Assembly (NCBI RefSeq): GCF_900105735.1
Contig: NZ_LT629793.1
Location: forward strand, 5,642,001-5,706,000
DNA: 64,000 nt
From: Pseudomonas yamanorum
Lineage (GTDB): Bacteria > Pseudomonadota > Gammaproteobacteria > Pseudomonadales > Pseudomonadaceae
Reading direction: 5' to 3'
In this document: positions 27,375 to 46,314 of the stretch, one piece after another
Layout: each line of letters opens with the position of its first letter
Numbering within the stretch: the first letter of the stretch is position 1
The notes under the pieces: model-generated
What the model saw: the letters and a program-made list of their open reading frames with translations, nothing else
The model's database searches: none
Told to the model about the DNA's origin: nothing
Made by a program: the position numbers and the translations under genes

Positions 27375-27411
27375 CCCCCCATCTGATCCTGACAACTCCC
27401 CCCGCACTTGT

Positions 27412-27996
27412 TCAGCGAACGGCTTTGGGCTTCAAACCTCGCAGCAACAACTCCAGCCCTTGCAAGGCTTCTTCCAGCCGCGCACCCGAGTCTCCATCCT
27501 GGGCGATCCACAACGATGCGCTCACCAAGCTGCCATTGATCAGCCTCGCCAACGCCTGGCTGCACGCCTGCTCGATGAGGCCCGCTTGCATCAGGTCATC
27601 GAGCAGCTGGCGCAGCGAGTCCACGCATTGCTGCTGGTCGGTTGCGCCCAACACCGCCGGTGCATCTTGCAGCACAATGCGCTGGATCTCGGGATCCTGA
27701 GCCATACGCAAATAGGCCCGGCAGCGTTCGCAAAACCCTTCCCAAGGGTGATCGGCCTGTTCCGAAATACGCTGCAGGCTCGCGTCCATTTCACCGTCCA
27801 GCTGCGCAACCACCGCCGCCAGCAAGCCTTTCTTGTCGCCAAAATGATGGTACAACGCTCCCCGGGTCAGACCGGCGCGGGCGGTGAAATCATCCATCGA
27901 CGTTTGGGCGTAGCCTTGCGTGGCGAAGGCGTGACGGGCGCTGGCGATCAGGCGGGCGCGGGTGTCTTCGATCATGTCGGCACGGGCTCGGCTCAT
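27412..27996 (-). CDS. TetR/AcrR-family repressor
   Basis: A 194-residue regulator. The N-terminal helix-turn-helix is at about residues 8-55 (ARLIASARHAFATQGYAQTS, FTARAGLTRGALYHHFGDKK), followed by a helical ligand-binding domain with a TetR_C-like WEGFCERCRAYL segment. It faces an MFS transporter gene across an intergenic region holding two near-identical palindromes, so it probably represses that gene and itself. The inducer is unknown. Confidence 0.9.
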   Translation of the reverse strand: MSRARADMIEDTRARLIASARHAFATQGYAQTSMDDFTARAGLTRGALYHHFGDKKGLLAAVVAQLDGEMDASLQRISEQADHPWEGFCERCRAYLRMAQDPEIQRIVLQDAPAVLGATDQQQCVDSLRQLLDDLMQAGLIEQACSQALARLINGSLVSASLWIAQDGDSGARLEEALQGLELLLRGLKPKAVR

Positions 27997-28021
27997 GGGT
28001 AAGGCTCACAATAGACGATTG

Positions 28022-28070
28022 ACATACGGCGCGTATGTTGCGCATGATTTTTCACATACGCACCGTATGT
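28022..28070. promoter_or_regulatory. Twin palindromic operator for the TetR regulator
   Basis: ACATACGGCGCGTATGT (28022-28038) and ACATACGCACCGTATGT (28054-28070) share the inverted arms ACATACG/CGTATGT. Their centres are 32 bases apart, about three helical turns, so two dimers would bind the same face. They lie between divergent tetR and MFS genes, the standard position for an autoregulated operator. Confidence 0.8.
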
Positions 28071-28130
28071 ATTTTGCCCCGAATACCTCGAATAGCAAAT
28101 TTCAGGGCGCTCAGGAAGAGGTTACACACC

Positions 28131-29303
28131 ATGGCAAACCCCTACGCCGAGCTATTCCAGGCGCCAGGTTCCAGGGCTTTTGTATTGGCGGGGATGCTCG
28201 CCCGCATGCCGATCTCCATGACCGGGATCGGCTTGATCACTATGCTGCCGCAAGTGCACGGCGGTTATGGATTGGCAGGTGCGGTGACGGCCACCTTCGC
28301 CCTGGCCACCGCGTTTTGTGCGCCTCAGGTCTCGCGGCTGGTGGACCGTTATGGCCAGGGCCGGGTGTTGCCGGTGGCGGCTTCCATCGGCGGCGGTGCG
28401 TTGTTGCTGCTGTTGCTCTGCACCCGCTTGCAGGCGCCGACGTGGACGCTGTTCATCTTCGCTGCCCTGGCCGGTTGTATGCCCAACATGTCGGCCATGG
28501 TGCGGGCGCGCTGGACCGAGCTGTATCGCGGCCAGCCCAAGTTGCAAACCGCGTTTGCCCTGGAGTCGGTGCTCGACGAGGTGGTGTTCATTATCGGCCC
28601 GCCGGTGTCGGTGGGCTTGTGCGTGCTGTTGTTCCCCGAAGCCGGGCCGTTGATTGCCGCGCTGTTTTTGGCAGTGGGCGTGACCGCCTTTGTGCTGCAA
28701 CGCCAGACCGAACCACCGGTGCATGAACACCACGACGAACAGGGCCGTTGGCTGATTGCCTCGCCCTCGGTGTTGATCCTGATGGTGTTGTTGATGGCCA
28801 TGGGGGTCATCGTTGGGGTGGTGGATGTGGTCAGCGTCGCCTTCGCCCAGCATCAAGGCCAGCCAGCCGCCGCGAGCATTGTGCTGTCGGTGTACGCCAT
28901 TGGTTCGTGCCTGGCCGGGCTGGCGTTTGGTGCACTCAAGTTGAAAGCCCCGTTGCCGCGCCAGTTCCTGTACTGCGGCGTGGCCACGGCGATCACGACG
29001 TTGCCGTTGCTGCTGGTGACGAACATTCCCGGGTTGGCGGCGGCGATCTTCATCTCTGGGCTGTTCTTCGCCCCGACATTGATCGTGTCCATGGCGTTGG
29101 TGGAGCAAATCGTCCCGCCGAGCCGCCTGACCGAAGGCATGACCTGGCTGATCACCGGCCTGAGCATCGGCGTGGCCATTGGCGCCGCCAGTTCCGGCTG
29201 GATGATCGACAACTTCGGCGCCCCCAGCGGGTTCTGGGTGGCGCTGGCGGCGGGGGCGGTGGTGCTGGGGGCGGCGGTGTTGGGATATCGGCGGTTGGGG
29301 TGA
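28131..29303 (+). CDS. MFS transporter
   Basis: A 390-residue protein with about twelve hydrophobic helices, opening MANPYAELFQAPGSRAFVLA, and with the cytoplasmic loop motif RLVDRYGQGRVLPVA between helices 2 and 3. It belongs to the smaller MFS class without large loops; substrate unknown. GAGG is well placed before the ATG at 28131; the upstream extension of the frame runs through the TetR operator and is rejected as coding. Probably repressed by the divergent TetR protein. Confidence 0.88.
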   Translation: MANPYAELFQAPGSRAFVLAGMLARMPISMTGIGLITMLPQVHGGYGLAGAVTATFALATAFCAPQVSRLVDRYGQGRVLPVAASIGGGALLLLLLCTRLQAPTWTLFIFAALAGCMPNMSAMVRARWTELYRGQPKLQTAFALESVLDEVVFIIGPPVSVGLCVLLFPEAGPLIAALFLAVGVTAFVLQRQTEPPVHEHHDEQGRWLIASPSVLILMVLLMAMGVIVGVVDVVSVAFAQHQGQPAAASIVLSVYAIGSCLAGLAFGALKLKAPLPRQFLYCGVATAITTLPLLLVTNIPGLAAAIFISGLFFAPTLIVSMALVEQIVPPSRLTEGMTWLITGLSIGVAIGAASSGWMIDNFGAPSGFWVALAAGAVVLGAAVLGYRRLG

Positions 29304-29660
29304 TTACCCTGTCACCAGTGCGCCGCGATGTTGCAGGAATTCGTTCAGCGCCTGCCGCGTGAGATCGTTCAACGTGACTTTTTGCCGGGTCGCCGCGAGG
29401 GCGGCGGCCAAATGGAGGTCATGGCCGACACGGACGTTGAACGAACCCTTGCAGGGCTTTTCCGGTGTTTGCCCAAGGGCCTGGCAGGTCTCGATGTAGT
29501 CGTCCACGGCGGTGCAAAAGGCGGCTTCCAGTTCAGCGACGGTTTTGCCCTCGTAGCTGACCAGGGCCTTGATGAAAAGCAGCTTTCCGAACAGGCAGTT
29601 GTCTTCGATGCTGGCTTCGATGGAGCCGATGTAGCCTTTGTGTTTCAGCTGGTTGTTCAC
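29304..29660 (-). CDS. hicB: HicB-type antitoxin
   Basis: A 118-residue protein. The partial RNase-H-like fold typical of HicB (YIGSIEASIEDNCLFGKLLF, VSYEGKTVAELEAAFCTAVDDYIETC) is followed by a ribbon-helix-helix tail (FNVRVGHDLHLAAALAATRQ, LNDLTRQALNEFLQ) that would bind the operon promoter. It neutralises the adjacent HicA toxin. The start overlaps the hicA stop by four bases, giving coupled translation. Confidence 0.85.
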   Translation of the reverse strand: MNNQLKHKGYIGSIEASIEDNCLFGKLLFIKALVSYEGKTVAELEAAFCTAVDDYIETCQALGQTPEKPCKGSFNVRVGHDLHLAAALAATRQKVTLNDLTRQALNEFLQHRGALVTG

Positions 29661-29944
29661 TGAATCAGTTCTCCTGATTTCAATTGTTCGATGATTTGGC
29701 GCCGAATGTAGTGTTTCAGTTCGTTGCCGGGGTGAGGCTTGTGCAGGGTGATCATTGCACTGGGGTCGCCTATGTCGAACCTGACCCGGCTACCTGCCCC
29801 TTCGATTTGCGTGTAACCCAGTCGCCGCAGCAGCGTTACCAGTTCGGGCCAGGTAAAGGCCGATTGTTCATTGAGCAGTTTGGCCAGCAGCTTTTCATTT
29901 TTTTCGACACGGCGATCCTTGCCTGTAACTAAATGTAGTTGCAA
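29657..29944 (-). CDS. hicA: HicA-type toxin
   Basis: A protein of up to 95 residues with the double-stranded-RNA-binding-like HicA fold (FTWPELVTLLRRLGYTQIEG, GSRVRF, ITLHKPHPGNELKHYIRRQI). HicA toxins are mRNA interferases. The usual GSH of classical HicA is GSR here, with histidines kept in the HKPHP segment, as I recall for one HicA subgroup. The start is uncertain: the first possible codon is TTG at 29944, and no in-frame ATG lies before the conserved domain. The gene precedes hicB and lies divergent from the pyoverdine NRPS gene. Confidence 0.75.
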   Translation of the reverse strand: MQLHLVTGKDRRVEKNEKLLAKLLNEQSAFTWPELVTLLRRLGYTQIEGAGSRVRFDIGDPSAMITLHKPHPGNELKHYIRRQIIEQLKSGELIQ

Positions 29945-30041
29945 TTGATGGATTGAGTCAATGATAGGACAGCCTCGCCGAGCCGCTCGGTGTTTGATGT
30001 AACCCTTGATGACACCGTTGCCTGCGCCCCAAATCCCCCGC

Positions 30042-30064
30042 TAATTTTTCCCCTCCAGATTCGT
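30042..30064 (+). promoter_or_regulatory. PvdS-box-like promoter of the first pyoverdine NRPS gene
   Basis: CTAATTT followed by CGTTTTAT, with 16 bases between TAAT and CGT, resembles the iron-starvation box TAAAT-N16-CGT but lacks one A. It lies 56 bases before the NRPS start, a usual distance. Weaker than the boxes ahead of pvdE and pvdO. Confidence 0.5.
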
Positions 30065-30119
30065 TTTATAGGGACGACGTGCCTTTGTGCTTCCTGCCTA
30101 TTGCCCCGGATCCCAAGAA

Positions 30120-40417
<10,298 letters not shown>

Positions 40418-40421
<4 letters not shown>

Positions 40422-43400
40422 GTACCTCTTACGGCCAGGCCCTGAGCCCGGAACAGCAAGCGTGCTTGAATGACGCGGTGGGCGATAAACATCATGCGCT
40501 GCTGCTGTTGATCGAGGTCCGCGGGGCGTTGGACCTGGCGCGGTTGCAGCGCGCCGCCGATCAAGTGCTGGTCGACCAACCCATTCTGGCGACCCGTTTA
40601 CTGCGGGTGCCGACCTATCGGGGCGTGCGCCAGACCCTGGAGCCACGTTCGGGCTGGCCTTTACGGATCGAGCCCGCCGCCCAAGGCTGGGGGGCCTTCG
40701 AAGCGCAGATGCGCGCCGAGCAACAACTCGGTTTTGCCGAAGACGCGCCGACGCTTGCGGTGCTGCATGCCTGCCGGTTTGGCGAACAGCACCATGGCCT
40801 GGCGTTGCGCATTTCGGCCTTACTCAGCGACCGCAACGGGTTGCGGGTGCTTTGCGCCGCGTTGCATCAGGCTTATGTGGCCGATCAATCGTGTGCGCTG
40901 GATCCGGAGGCCGGGCAGTACGCGCAGTACGTTGATTGGCGTGGGGAGATGGAGCAGGACGAAGACGCGGCGAGCGGTCGCGACTATTGGCGACAAATGG
41001 GCTCGGCGAACGCGCCGGCCCTGGCCTATCGACACAACGGTGTGGCTCGCTTGCAGGCCGGGCAAACGTTACGGGCTGCCCTTGAACCAGCGTTGCAACG
41101 GGCTCTCACCGGCTATGCTCAAGCGCTGGGGCAACCGGTTGCCCGGGTCATGCAAGCGGCCTGGTGGGTTCTGTTGGCACGTATTGGCGGGCAGACAAAG
41201 ATGCAGGTGGGCTGGCGTCACGATTGCCGGCAGGACTACGAGTTTTTCGCCGAGTGCGTGGGCGTGTTCGAGAAAACCCTGCCCCTGGTCATCGACGTAC
41301 CCCTGCAACACAGCCTCGGGCATTGGCTGCCGGAACTTGAAGCGCAGGCGCAAGCGCACCTGACCTGGCAGGAGCACTGGTCGGTGCAGGCACCGTCGAG
41401 CACGCAGCACCAGTTGTTTGGCGTTGCTTGCGAGGCTGAATCGCCACACTACGGTAACTGGGCGGTCATGGCCGTGGACGACGCGGTGGCGCCGTTTGAA
41501 CTGGAGCTGCGCCTGATGGAGGCGCAAGAGCAGGTACACGCCATCCAACTGCGGTTTGATCCGCTGCTCTATGACGAGGCATCGATAGACGGCTTGCTGG
41601 AACAGTACCAGGCCTTGTTGCACGGCCTGGCGGCGGCTCCCGATACTGCGCTCGCCGATCTGCCGGTGATCGGTGCACGAGAGCGCGCGCGCCAGCAACA
41701 GTGCATCGGCCTGCCATTGACCCTGGAGGGTCCGAGCCTGCCGCAGTTGATTGCCCAGTGGGCAGAGCGCACGCCGCAAGCACTGGCCTTGAGCTTTGCC
41801 GGTGAGCAACTGACGCATCGGGCGCTGGCCGATCGTGTCGAACAGTTGGCTCGCCACTTGCGCCTCAGCGGGGTGCAGCCGACACAGGTCGTGGCCCTCG
41901 CGTTGCCCCGTTCGCTGGACCTGGTGGTAGCGTTGCTCGCTGTCTGGCGCGCCGGTGCGGCGTGGGTGCCGATTGATCCGCAATGGCCGGCAGCCCGTCA
42001 GGCGTTGATCATTGAGCAGGCCGGCGCGGTGTTGACGGTCACTGACCGGGCTCGTGGGCAGGGGCATTCGGCGGCAGTGCTGCTGGTGGATCAACTGCCT
42101 GAGATTGACCGCGATGTGGTCTTTGACTGGGCCCCGGTCTCGGCGAACCAGGCCGCCTATGTGCTGTTTACCTCTGGCAGCACCGGTACACCCAAAGGCG
42201 TAGTGGTCGAACATCGGCAATTGCTCAACTACGTGCTGGCTTCCACCGCTGCGCTGGGGCTGGCTGATTGCACGTCATTTGCCATGACTTCCACGGTGGC
42301 CGCCGACCTGGGGCACACCACGCTGTTTGCCGCCTTGCTGCACGGAGCCCCGCTGCACATCGCCCGCGATGAAGACCTGCAAGAAGCCGGGCACTTTGCC
42401 GGGTTTATGCAGGGCCATCAGATCGACTGCCTGAAAATCGTGCCGTCGCACCTCAGTGCATTGTTCGACAAACACAGTCGTTATTTGCCGGCGACCCTGA
42501 TACTGGGGGGCGAGGCCATTGCGCCGAGTCTGGTGGAGCTGATCTTCCAGGTCGCGCCGACGTGTCGTCTGTTCAACCACTACGGTCCCACCGAAACCAC
42601 CGTGGGCGTGCTCTATCAGCCCCTCGACAGTGCCAGCGACCTGAGCCACGGTGTGCCATTGCGACAGGTGTTCGACGGGTGCGAGGTCTACCTGTTCGAC
42701 GAGCAGTTGCGTGAGGTGCCGCAGGGGGCGTTGGGCGAGTTGTATATCGGCGGTCAGCAAGTGGCGCGTGGCTATTTGAATGGGCATGGCAGCGAAGCCT
42801 TTATCCAGCACCCGTACCGTCCCGGTGAGCGCCTTTACCGCAGTGGCGACCTCGGGCGCTATTTGCCTCAAGGCGGTGTGCAACTGGTAGGTCGTCGTGA
42901 TCATCAGGTTAAGGTGCGTGGTTTCCGTATCGAGTTGGCGGAAGTCGAGCAAGCGCTGCTGGCGCAGCCGGTTGTCGCCCAGGCAGTGGTTACTGCCTGG
43001 CGTGCGTACGAAGGTGATGAGGCCAATGTGCAACTGGTGGCGTATGTCCAGGCGCAAGGGACGCCTGCCGAAGGTTGGCTCGACGTGCTGCGTGAGCAGC
43101 TCAATGCGAGCCTTCCGGGCGCCATGGTACCGGCGCATTTCTTTGCCCTGGAGCATCTGCCCCGTTTGGCCAATGGCAAGCTGGACCGTCATGGCCTGCC
43201 GGCACCCGAGTCGCTGCTGGCGGCGCAGGTCTATGTGGCGCCAAGTACCGCGTTGCAGACCTTGTTGGCGGAAGGCATGGCGCAGTTGTTGGGGGTCGAG
43301 CGGCTCAGCATCGAGCAGAATTTCTTCTCCCTCGGCGGGCACTCGTTACTGGTGATCAAACTGGTGTCGGCGTTGCGCAAGCAATTGCAGCTGGACGTTC

Positions 43401-43579
43401 ATCCCGGCGTGGTGTTTGACCATCCGAGTGTTTCCGAATTGGCGATTGCCCTGACACGCAACGAAGCTGCTCCCGGTGCACTGGAACGCACCGCTCAGGT
43501 ACGGATGAAACTCAACAGCCTGTCGCCACAACAACGCGAGGCGCTGCTCGCCAGGTCGCGACCTTCCGCCACTGCCTGA
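40418..43579 (+). CDS. Pyoverdine NRPS, Asp module (degenerate C/interface-A-T)
   Basis: A 1053-residue protein. Residues 1-430 are condensation-like, but where HHxxxDG is expected there is RISALLSDRNG (about 134), so it is probably not catalytic. It fits the interface domains that recruit siderophore Asp beta-hydroxylases. The A domain (FTSGSTGTPKGVV, about 583) has the by-eye code DLTKIGHVGK, an Asp-type signature; the T domain has FFSLGGHSLL (about 969). No E or TE. The preceding protein supplies both the active C domain and the fused oxygenase, so the two together make one beta-hydroxyaspartate module split over two polypeptides. The start overlaps the upstream stop (ATGA). A terminator follows at once. 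Confidence 0.88.
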
Positions 43580-43585
43580 CGTGTC

Positions 43586-43621
43586 CTGCCTGGCCGTCAA
43601 GGAGACGGCCAGGCAGCTTTT
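43586..43621 (+). terminator. Rho-independent terminator after the plus-strand NRPS genes
   Basis: CTGCCTGGCCGTC (43586-43598) and GACGGCCAGGCAG (43604-43616) form a perfect 13-pair stem with a five-base loop, followed by cTTTT. It separates the NRPS operon from fpvA. Confidence 0.85.
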
Positions 43622-43704
43622 CAGCGCTCTAAAACTTAAATGAATTTTTTCAGCAAAAACCTTCCGGTTTCGTCGCGGTGGCACGTCTTATGACTGATAT
43701 CAAA

Positions 43705-43725
43705 CAAGTAGCATTCTCATTCGCG
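43705..43725. promoter_or_regulatory. Fur-box-like site before fpvA
   Basis: The segment around AGTAGCATTCTCATTCGC resembles one half and the centre of a Pseudomonas Fur box (..GATTCTCATT..). It lies 41-61 bases before the fpvA start. No PvdS box of correct spacing was found here; fpvA could instead use an FpvI-type promoter. Confidence 0.35.
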
Positions 43726-43765
43726 CTAACTTCTGCTGAGTTCTCTACTCTGAAAGGGCATATCG

Positions 43766-46189
43766 ATGTCTGTTGAACGACACAACAAAACCTCGCTGCA
43801 GCGGGCTTTGGACTTATTAAAGGGGCGTCCGCAACCCTTCACCGCCGCGGTGCTGAGCCTGTCCCTGGGCATGTCCGGTTCGCTGGCTGCCGCCGAGCTG
43901 AACATTCCGGCGCAATCGCTTGAAGGCGCCTTGCGCGAGCTGGGGCAGCAATCAGGTCGGCAGATTCTCTACTCCCCTGATCTGGTTCAGGGCAAACGTG
44001 CCACGGCGCTGCACGGCGATCTGGATGTGTCATCGGCATTGCAGAAGCTACTCAGCGGCACCGGGATTTCCTACACGATTGAAGACAATACCGTGCTGCT
44101 CAGCGGTGCGGGCGAGACCGGTGCGTTGCAGCTGGGCGCAACGAAAATCGGCGCTGTGGCCATGAGTGAAACCACCGAGAACTCGGGCTCATATACCACC
44201 GGCGCTACCAGCACCGCGACCAAATTGCCGTTGACGTTACGTGAAACGCCGCAGTCGGTCACGGTGATCACCCGTCAACAAATGACGGATCAGGGGCTGG
44301 GCACTATTTCTGATGTGTTGCAGCAAACCCCCGGTGTGGCGGTCATGCATGATGACACCGAGCGTTACAACTTCTACTCCCGTGGCTTTGGCCTGAACAA
44401 CTTCCAGTACGACGGCGTTCCGACCTCTGACTTCACCACCAACACCAATGGCCTGGGTGTGCGCGACATGGCCATCTATGACCGCGTGGAAGTGGTCCGC
44501 GGCGCGACCGGTCTGATGAGTGGAGTCGGCAGCCCGGCGGGTGTCGTCAACCTGGTGCGTAAACGTCCGACCAAGGATTTCCAGGGATATGTCTCCGGCA
44601 GCGGTGGAACCTGGGATCGCTACCGTACCGAGATGGATCTTTCTGGCCCGCTGTCGGAAAACGGTGCCTTGCGCGGCCGGGTGGTGGCTGCCTACGACGA
44701 TGCCAATTCGTTCATCGACTATTACTCGTCGAAGAAAAACGTGTTCTACGCCATTGGCGAGGCCGACCTCAACGACAACACCATGGTCTACGGCGGGATC
44801 GACTATCAGAAGATCAACTCCAACGGGTCGAGCTTTGGCCAACTGCCGCTGTTCTATTCCGATGGCAACCGCACCGATTTTTCCCGTTCCAAGAACCCGG
44901 CGGCCAAATGGGCGTACGGTGACAGTGAGAGCACCAAGTACTTTGGGGGTGTCGAGCAGCGTTTCGACAATGATTGGATGCTGCGGGTTGAAGCCAGCCA
45001 CTGGAAGGGTGACACCGAACAGATGCAGGGCAACCTTGTGGGCTGGGGGCCGTTTCCTGACCAGCAGACTCGACAGGCTCAGGTGTTCCGCAGCCACAAG
45101 ACCTACACCATCAATACTGACTCCGTGGACGCGTACGCCACCGGGCCGTTCTCTCTGTTCGGACGTTCTCACGACCTCATGCTGGGGCTGAACGTCAGCA
45201 ACCGTCGTTCCGAGTATTTTTCGGAAAACGCCGACCGGATCTACGTGGACTTCGACACCTGGGGCAATAACCCGGCGCGGCCGACGTCTTACTCCAGCTG
45301 GAGCACCCAGGATTACCACATCAAGGAGGTGGGTGGTTTCGCTGCGGCCCGGTTCAAGCCTACCGATGAACTCTCGGTGATCCTCGGCACCCGCGTCGTC
45401 AATTACAAACGCGAAGGCGAGTTGGGTTCCAACTCCAGCCCGGATAACCCGGACCGTGACGACGCGAAGAAAACCGGCAAGGTCATCCCCTACGCCGGCG
45501 TTGTCTACGACCTGACCGAACAGCACTCGGTCTATGTCAGCTACACAGACATCTTTGAACCGCAAAGCAACATCGACATGAGCGGTAAAGTCCTCGAACC
45601 GATGGCGGGCAAGAACTACGAGGCGGGTCTGAAATCCGAGTTCTACGGCGGTGCGCTCAATACCAGTATCGCGGTGTTCAAGACCAAGCAGGACAACTTC
45701 GCCCAATACGTCGGCAGCACCGAAGACGGCAGGGACGCTTACGAAGGCGTGACCAATACCACCAAGGGCTTTGAACTGCAGGCTTCCGGTGAAGTGTTGC
45801 CAGGTTGGCAAGTGCTCGCCGGTTATACCTACGCTCAGCCTCGTGATGAGCAGCACAAGCGCATCAGTCCCGAGCGCCCGGAACGTCAGTTCAAACTGGC
45901 CACAAGCTACAAGCTCAAGGGGCAGCTCAAGGACCTGACCGTGGGCGGTAACGTCACATGGCAGGGCCGGACGTACTTCGTCAATGAAGACTTGCCAGCC
46001 GAAGCCAAGGAAGGCAGCTACGCCGTGGTGGGCCTGCTGGCACGCTACGATATCGATAAACACCTGAGCGCATCGGTCAACCTCAACAACGTATTCGATC
46101 GCCAGTACTACAGCGGTTATGGCCTCTATAACAGCTACTTCAGCGGTGATCCACGCAATGTGATGGTGGGTCTCAAGTACCAGTTCTAA
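43766..46189 (+). CDS. fpvA: Ferripyoverdine TonB-dependent receptor
   Basis: An 807-residue outer-membrane receptor. The signal region ends near SGSLAAAELN (about residue 38). An STN signalling domain follows (LNIPAQSLEGALRELGQQSG to about residue 115), then a TonB-box/linker, the plug (TLRETPQSVTVITRQQM; YNFYSRGFGLNNFQYDGVP; VRGATGLMSGVGSPAGVVNL) and a 22-strand barrel ending GLKYQF. It imports ferric pyoverdine, and the STN domain would signal to an FpvR-type anti-sigma encoded elsewhere. Location between the NRPS genes is diagnostic, since FpvA co-varies with the peptide. Terminators flank it on both sides, so it is transcribed alone. Confidence 0.95.
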   Translation: MSVERHNKTSLQRALDLLKGRPQPFTAAVLSLSLGMSGSLAAAELNIPAQSLEGALRELGQQSGRQILYSPDLVQGKRATALHGDLDVSSALQKLLSGTGISYTIEDNTVLLSGAGETGALQLGATKIGAVAMSETTENSGSYTTGATSTATKLPLTLRETPQSVTVITRQQMTDQGLGTISDVLQQTPGVAVMHDDTERYNFYSRGFGLNNFQYDGVPTSDFTTNTNGLGVRDMAIYDRVEVVRGATGLMSGVGSPAGVVNLVRKRPTKDFQGYVSGSGGTWDRYRTEMDLSGPLSENGALRGRVVAAYDDANSFIDYYSSKKNVFYAIGEADLNDNTMVYGGIDYQKINSNGSSFGQLPLFYSDGNRTDFSRSKNPAAKWAYGDSESTKYFGGVEQRFDNDWMLRVEASHWKGDTEQMQGNLVGWGPFPDQQTRQAQVFRSHKTYTINTDSVDAYATGPFSLFGRSHDLMLGLNVSNRRSEYFSENADRIYVDFDTWGNNPARPTSYSSWSTQDYHIKEVGGFAAARFKPTDELSVILGTRVVNYKREGELGSNSSPDNPDRDDAKKTGKVIPYAGVVYDLTEQHSVYVSYTDIFEPQSNIDMSGKVLEPMAGKNYEAGLKSEFYGGALNTSIAVFKTKQDNFAQYVGSTEDGRDAYEGVTNTTKGFELQASGEVLPGWQVLAGYTYAQPRDEQHKRISPERPERQFKLATSYKLKGQLKDLTVGGNVTWQGRTYFVNEDLPAEAKEGSYAVVGLLARYDIDKHLSASVNLNNVFDRQYYSGYGLYNSYFSGDPRNVMVGLKYQF

Positions 46190-46202
46190 GCACCCACCAA
46201 AA

Positions 46203-46238
46203 AGCCCCCGCACCGACCCGTGCGGGGGCTTTTTTTTT
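46203..46238. terminator. Terminator after fpvA, possibly bidirectional
   Basis: AGCCCCCGCAC (46203-46213) pairs with GTGCGGGGGCT (46220-46230) over 11 perfect pairs, followed by eight T. A-rich bases on the left side allow use from the minus strand too. Confidence 0.93.
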
Positions 46239-46271
46239 GTGGGCTGGAAAGTCTCTGTCAGAGTGGGGGAA

Positions 46272-46307
46272 CACACGGGCGGCAGCTTAATCAATGCCGC
46301 CCGTGTG
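46272..46307. terminator. Perfect hairpin just after the terminal NRPS stop
   Basis: CACACGGGCGGCA (46272-46284) and TGCCGCCCGTGTG (46295-46307) form a 13-pair stem with a ten-base loop. It lies eight bases beyond the minus-strand NRPS stop. No T-run follows, so it may stabilise the mRNA 3' end or assist the stronger terminator downstream. Confidence 0.6.
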
Positions 46308-46314
46308 CTGTAGG

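Larger units (their letters stand above)
26791..27411. repeat. Repeat-filled region to the right of the IS110 element
   Basis: No host gene is found. It holds, in order, the remainder of the left long-repeat arm, a hairpin (AACCCGGC/GCCGGGTT at about 26849-26870), a concentric 29-base inverted repeat, a REP doublet at its centre, and the right long-repeat arm. The REP pair, the 29-base arms and the right arm are listed separately. Confidence 0.7.

Noticed and set aside
28035..28130. N-terminal extension of the MFS transporter
   Set aside because: The extension would translate the TetR operator and leader; a good ribosome site and the transporter's first conserved residues point to 28131.
43637..43673. 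PvdS box before fpvA (TAAAT ... CGT)
   Set aside because: TAAAT at 43637 and CGT at 43671 are 29 bases apart; the sigma factor needs 16-17.
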